DNA of 32,920 bases from Cylindrodendrum hubeiense (taxonomy: Eukaryota; Ascomycota; Sordariomycetes; Hypocreales; Nectriaceae), in NCBI GenBank assembly GCA_014621425.1, contig JAANBB010000438.1, positions 1-32,920 on the forward strand, given 5' to 3'. Both the position numbers and the translations under genes were made by a program. The first letter of the stretch is position 1, and every line of letters starts with the position of its first letter. Of the stretch, positions 31,699 through 32,920 are shown piece after piece. A model generated the notes under the pieces. That model made no database searches. It saw only the letters and a list, made by a program, of their open reading frames with translations, and was not told the origin of the DNA.

Positions 31699-32372
31699 TG
31701 GTGAATCTGGGTTGGTTGATGGATTGTCTGGTGAGAATCGGGGGAGTCTGATTGCGGATTCTATTTTTAGTATAGCGAGGTGGGTGAATATGATATCATC
31801 GCATTGCATGGAAATGTCGAGATGGCAGTCCAATATGTGCCACTTCCGGGTGACAACGAAAGCGATAATATGGAAGCCTAGCGGAATGAAGCTGGATTCC
31901 CTGGTGGTTGTGACGAAGGAGGCACCATACGAACATGTTTGCTCTCTGTGGGAGATGGTAACTTGGCCAACACGCGGACACAGCCTCAAAGTGCAGAACC
32001 AGGCATCGACCACGGGACGGGCTAGGCATCTCTGGACGCTTTCAGCGGAGGGAGCCCGGGCCACGAATCTGTCAGCGATCTCACTCAGTAAACCTAGGCC
32101 GAGTCGGGGCCCGGGCACCAGTAGAAAGCGTCCTCGAGCCTCTATTATCAATGCTCACAAGCCATGGTATAGGTAGTCAATGCCCAGACCCTGCAACCGT
32201 TTAGGTTCCCATCTCTTCTTCTTGTCCGTTTACTACCTTGCTGCCCATTACGTCGTCATACATCTTCACAACCACTCGCCAACCTGCCTGTCATCAGCCC
32301 CCAGCGCTGCAACACCACCAGGCCGCTACAACACGGCGCAATTCCCCCCCGCCAAACAGGCGGTCCCAGTGC
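31699..32372. other. Intergenic DNA downstream of the monooxygenase
   Basis: This holds the monooxygenase 3' region and the promoter/leader of the open frame starting at 32373. The last 180 bp are C-rich and purine-poor on the plus strand, as in fungal leaders. Long open frames at 31312-32151 (minus) and 31538-32176 (plus) overlap the monooxygenase and each other and have no domain. Confidence 0.45.
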
Positions 32373-32920
32373 ATGCTCGGCATCCGTCCCACCCTCAAGG
32401 CGCGGCCTTCGCTACTGGATCTGATTCGCGCCAGGAACGACACCGGCGAGGACAGCGGCAGCGGCAGCGATAACGACGAGGACAACGACAGCCGAGGGCG
32501 CGGCATCGGCCAGCGCATCCCGGAGCAAGACAGCAGCCGTAGCAGCAGCATTAGCAGCAGCATTAGCAGAGGCTCCAGCCCCGGACGCAGCTGCTCAGGC
32601 TCTAGAGGCACCACTAGCCCCAGAGACAGCTCCAGCGCACCGACCCCTGCGCCGCCCACTGACATTGCTGAGGCGACCACTGAAACGACATCATCGGCGG
32701 CCCCACCTTTGCCTCCGCCAACCGGTACACGCCTGAACCGCCTGTGGGTCGCTGCAACTGGAGGTACCTCGTCCTCCACTAACGAGTCCTCCACTAACGA
32801 CGCTGCTGCTGCTGGTGCTACTGCAGCTCTCGCTCTCGTCGACGTAGCTCGCCAACTGCCTCTGCCAAACTCTCCACCACCATCACCACCACCGCCTCCC
32901 TCATCCGCCGCCGCCTCCTC
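32373..32920 (+). CDS. Partial low-complexity protein of unknown function
   Basis: An open frame runs from ATG 32373 (MLGIRPTLKARPSLLDLIRA) without a stop to the window edge, 182 codons. It is unrecognised. After an ordered-looking 20-residue start it becomes disordered: a Gly/Ser/Asp/Glu/Asn stretch, a Ser/Arg stretch encoded by AGC-rich repeats, then Pro/Thr/Ser, and a Pro-rich run near the edge. A segment TRLNRLWVAATGG near the middle looks less disordered. Codon-like use of C at third positions and the C-rich leader argue for a real gene whose folded domains lie beyond the window. Low-complexity DNA can stay open by chance, so confidence is moderate. Confidence 0.5.
   Translation, partial: MLGIRPTLKARPSLLDLIRARNDTGEDSGSGSDNDEDNDSRGRGIGQRIPEQDSSRSSSISSSISRGSSPGRSCSGSRGTTSPRDSSSAPTPAPPTDIAEATTETTSSAAPPLPPPTGTRLNRLWVAATGGTSSSTNESSTNDAAAAGATAALALVDVARQLPLPNSPPPSPPPPPSSAAAS
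32772..32801 (+). repeat. 15-bp tandem duplication in the right-edge ORF
   Basis: TCCTCCACTAACGAG is followed directly by TCCTCCACTAACGAC. It adds five codons (S-S-T-N-E/D) in frame, consistent with repeat growth in a disordered protein segment. Confidence 0.85.

Noticed and set aside
31312..32176. Long overlapping open frames on both strands over the monooxygenase end
   Set aside because: They are shadows of the real coding strand and of GC-rich flanking DNA; no domain or leader supports them.

Overview
This window is nuclear DNA from a filamentous ascomycete. The protein-coding genes are broken by 43 to 108 nt GT-AG introns, many with CTAAC-type branch sites a short way before the acceptor, and the gene families are fungal: exocyst Sec8, HID1, Pet127, a secreted acid sphingomyelinase, a DUF7708/NACHT NLR and an FMO-type monooxygenase. 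I lean towards Sordariomycetes (Hypocreales-like), but that is an impression from family resemblance, not a test.

Layout. 1-3934 has no gene I can support. It is a repeat- and pyrimidine-tract-rich intergenic region, probably long 5' leader or promoter DNA. 3935-13293 holds three minus-strand genes: sec8 (one intron), an epoxide-hydrolase-fold protein whose catalytic motifs all appear lost, and HID1 (two introns, N-myristoylation signal). HID1 is head to head with an intronless plus-strand PET127 (13610-16795) across a 316 bp shared promoter. After 1.3 kb of non-coding DNA comes a five-exon, plus-strand acid sphingomyelinase (18113-20226).

From about 20.2 to 29.8 kb the character changes. 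The DNA looks more AT-rich by eye, and two intron-dense genes lie head to head: a 12-exon SNF2/Rad5-like ATPase (minus, 20922-24486) and a 9-exon NLR (plus, 25021-28576). The NLR carries DUF7708, NACHT, a winged-helix-like region and two C2H2 zinc fingers. It is in frame across all eight introns except for one extra T in a T6 run just before the Walker A motif. A short decayed open frame with an internal stop follows it. A four-exon flavin monooxygenase (29835-31698) comes next, and a low-complexity open frame (32373 onward) runs off the right edge.

How the genes relate. Sec8, HID1, Pet127 and the sphingomyelinase are housekeeping or general functions (secretion, Golgi/dense-core trafficking, mitochondrial RNA processing, lipid turnover) and show no shared pathway. 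The SNF2-NLR pair, the decayed fragment and the monooxygenase look like accessory content. All exon junctions were worked out by hand from splice signals, reading-frame phase and family resemblance; there is no transcript evidence.
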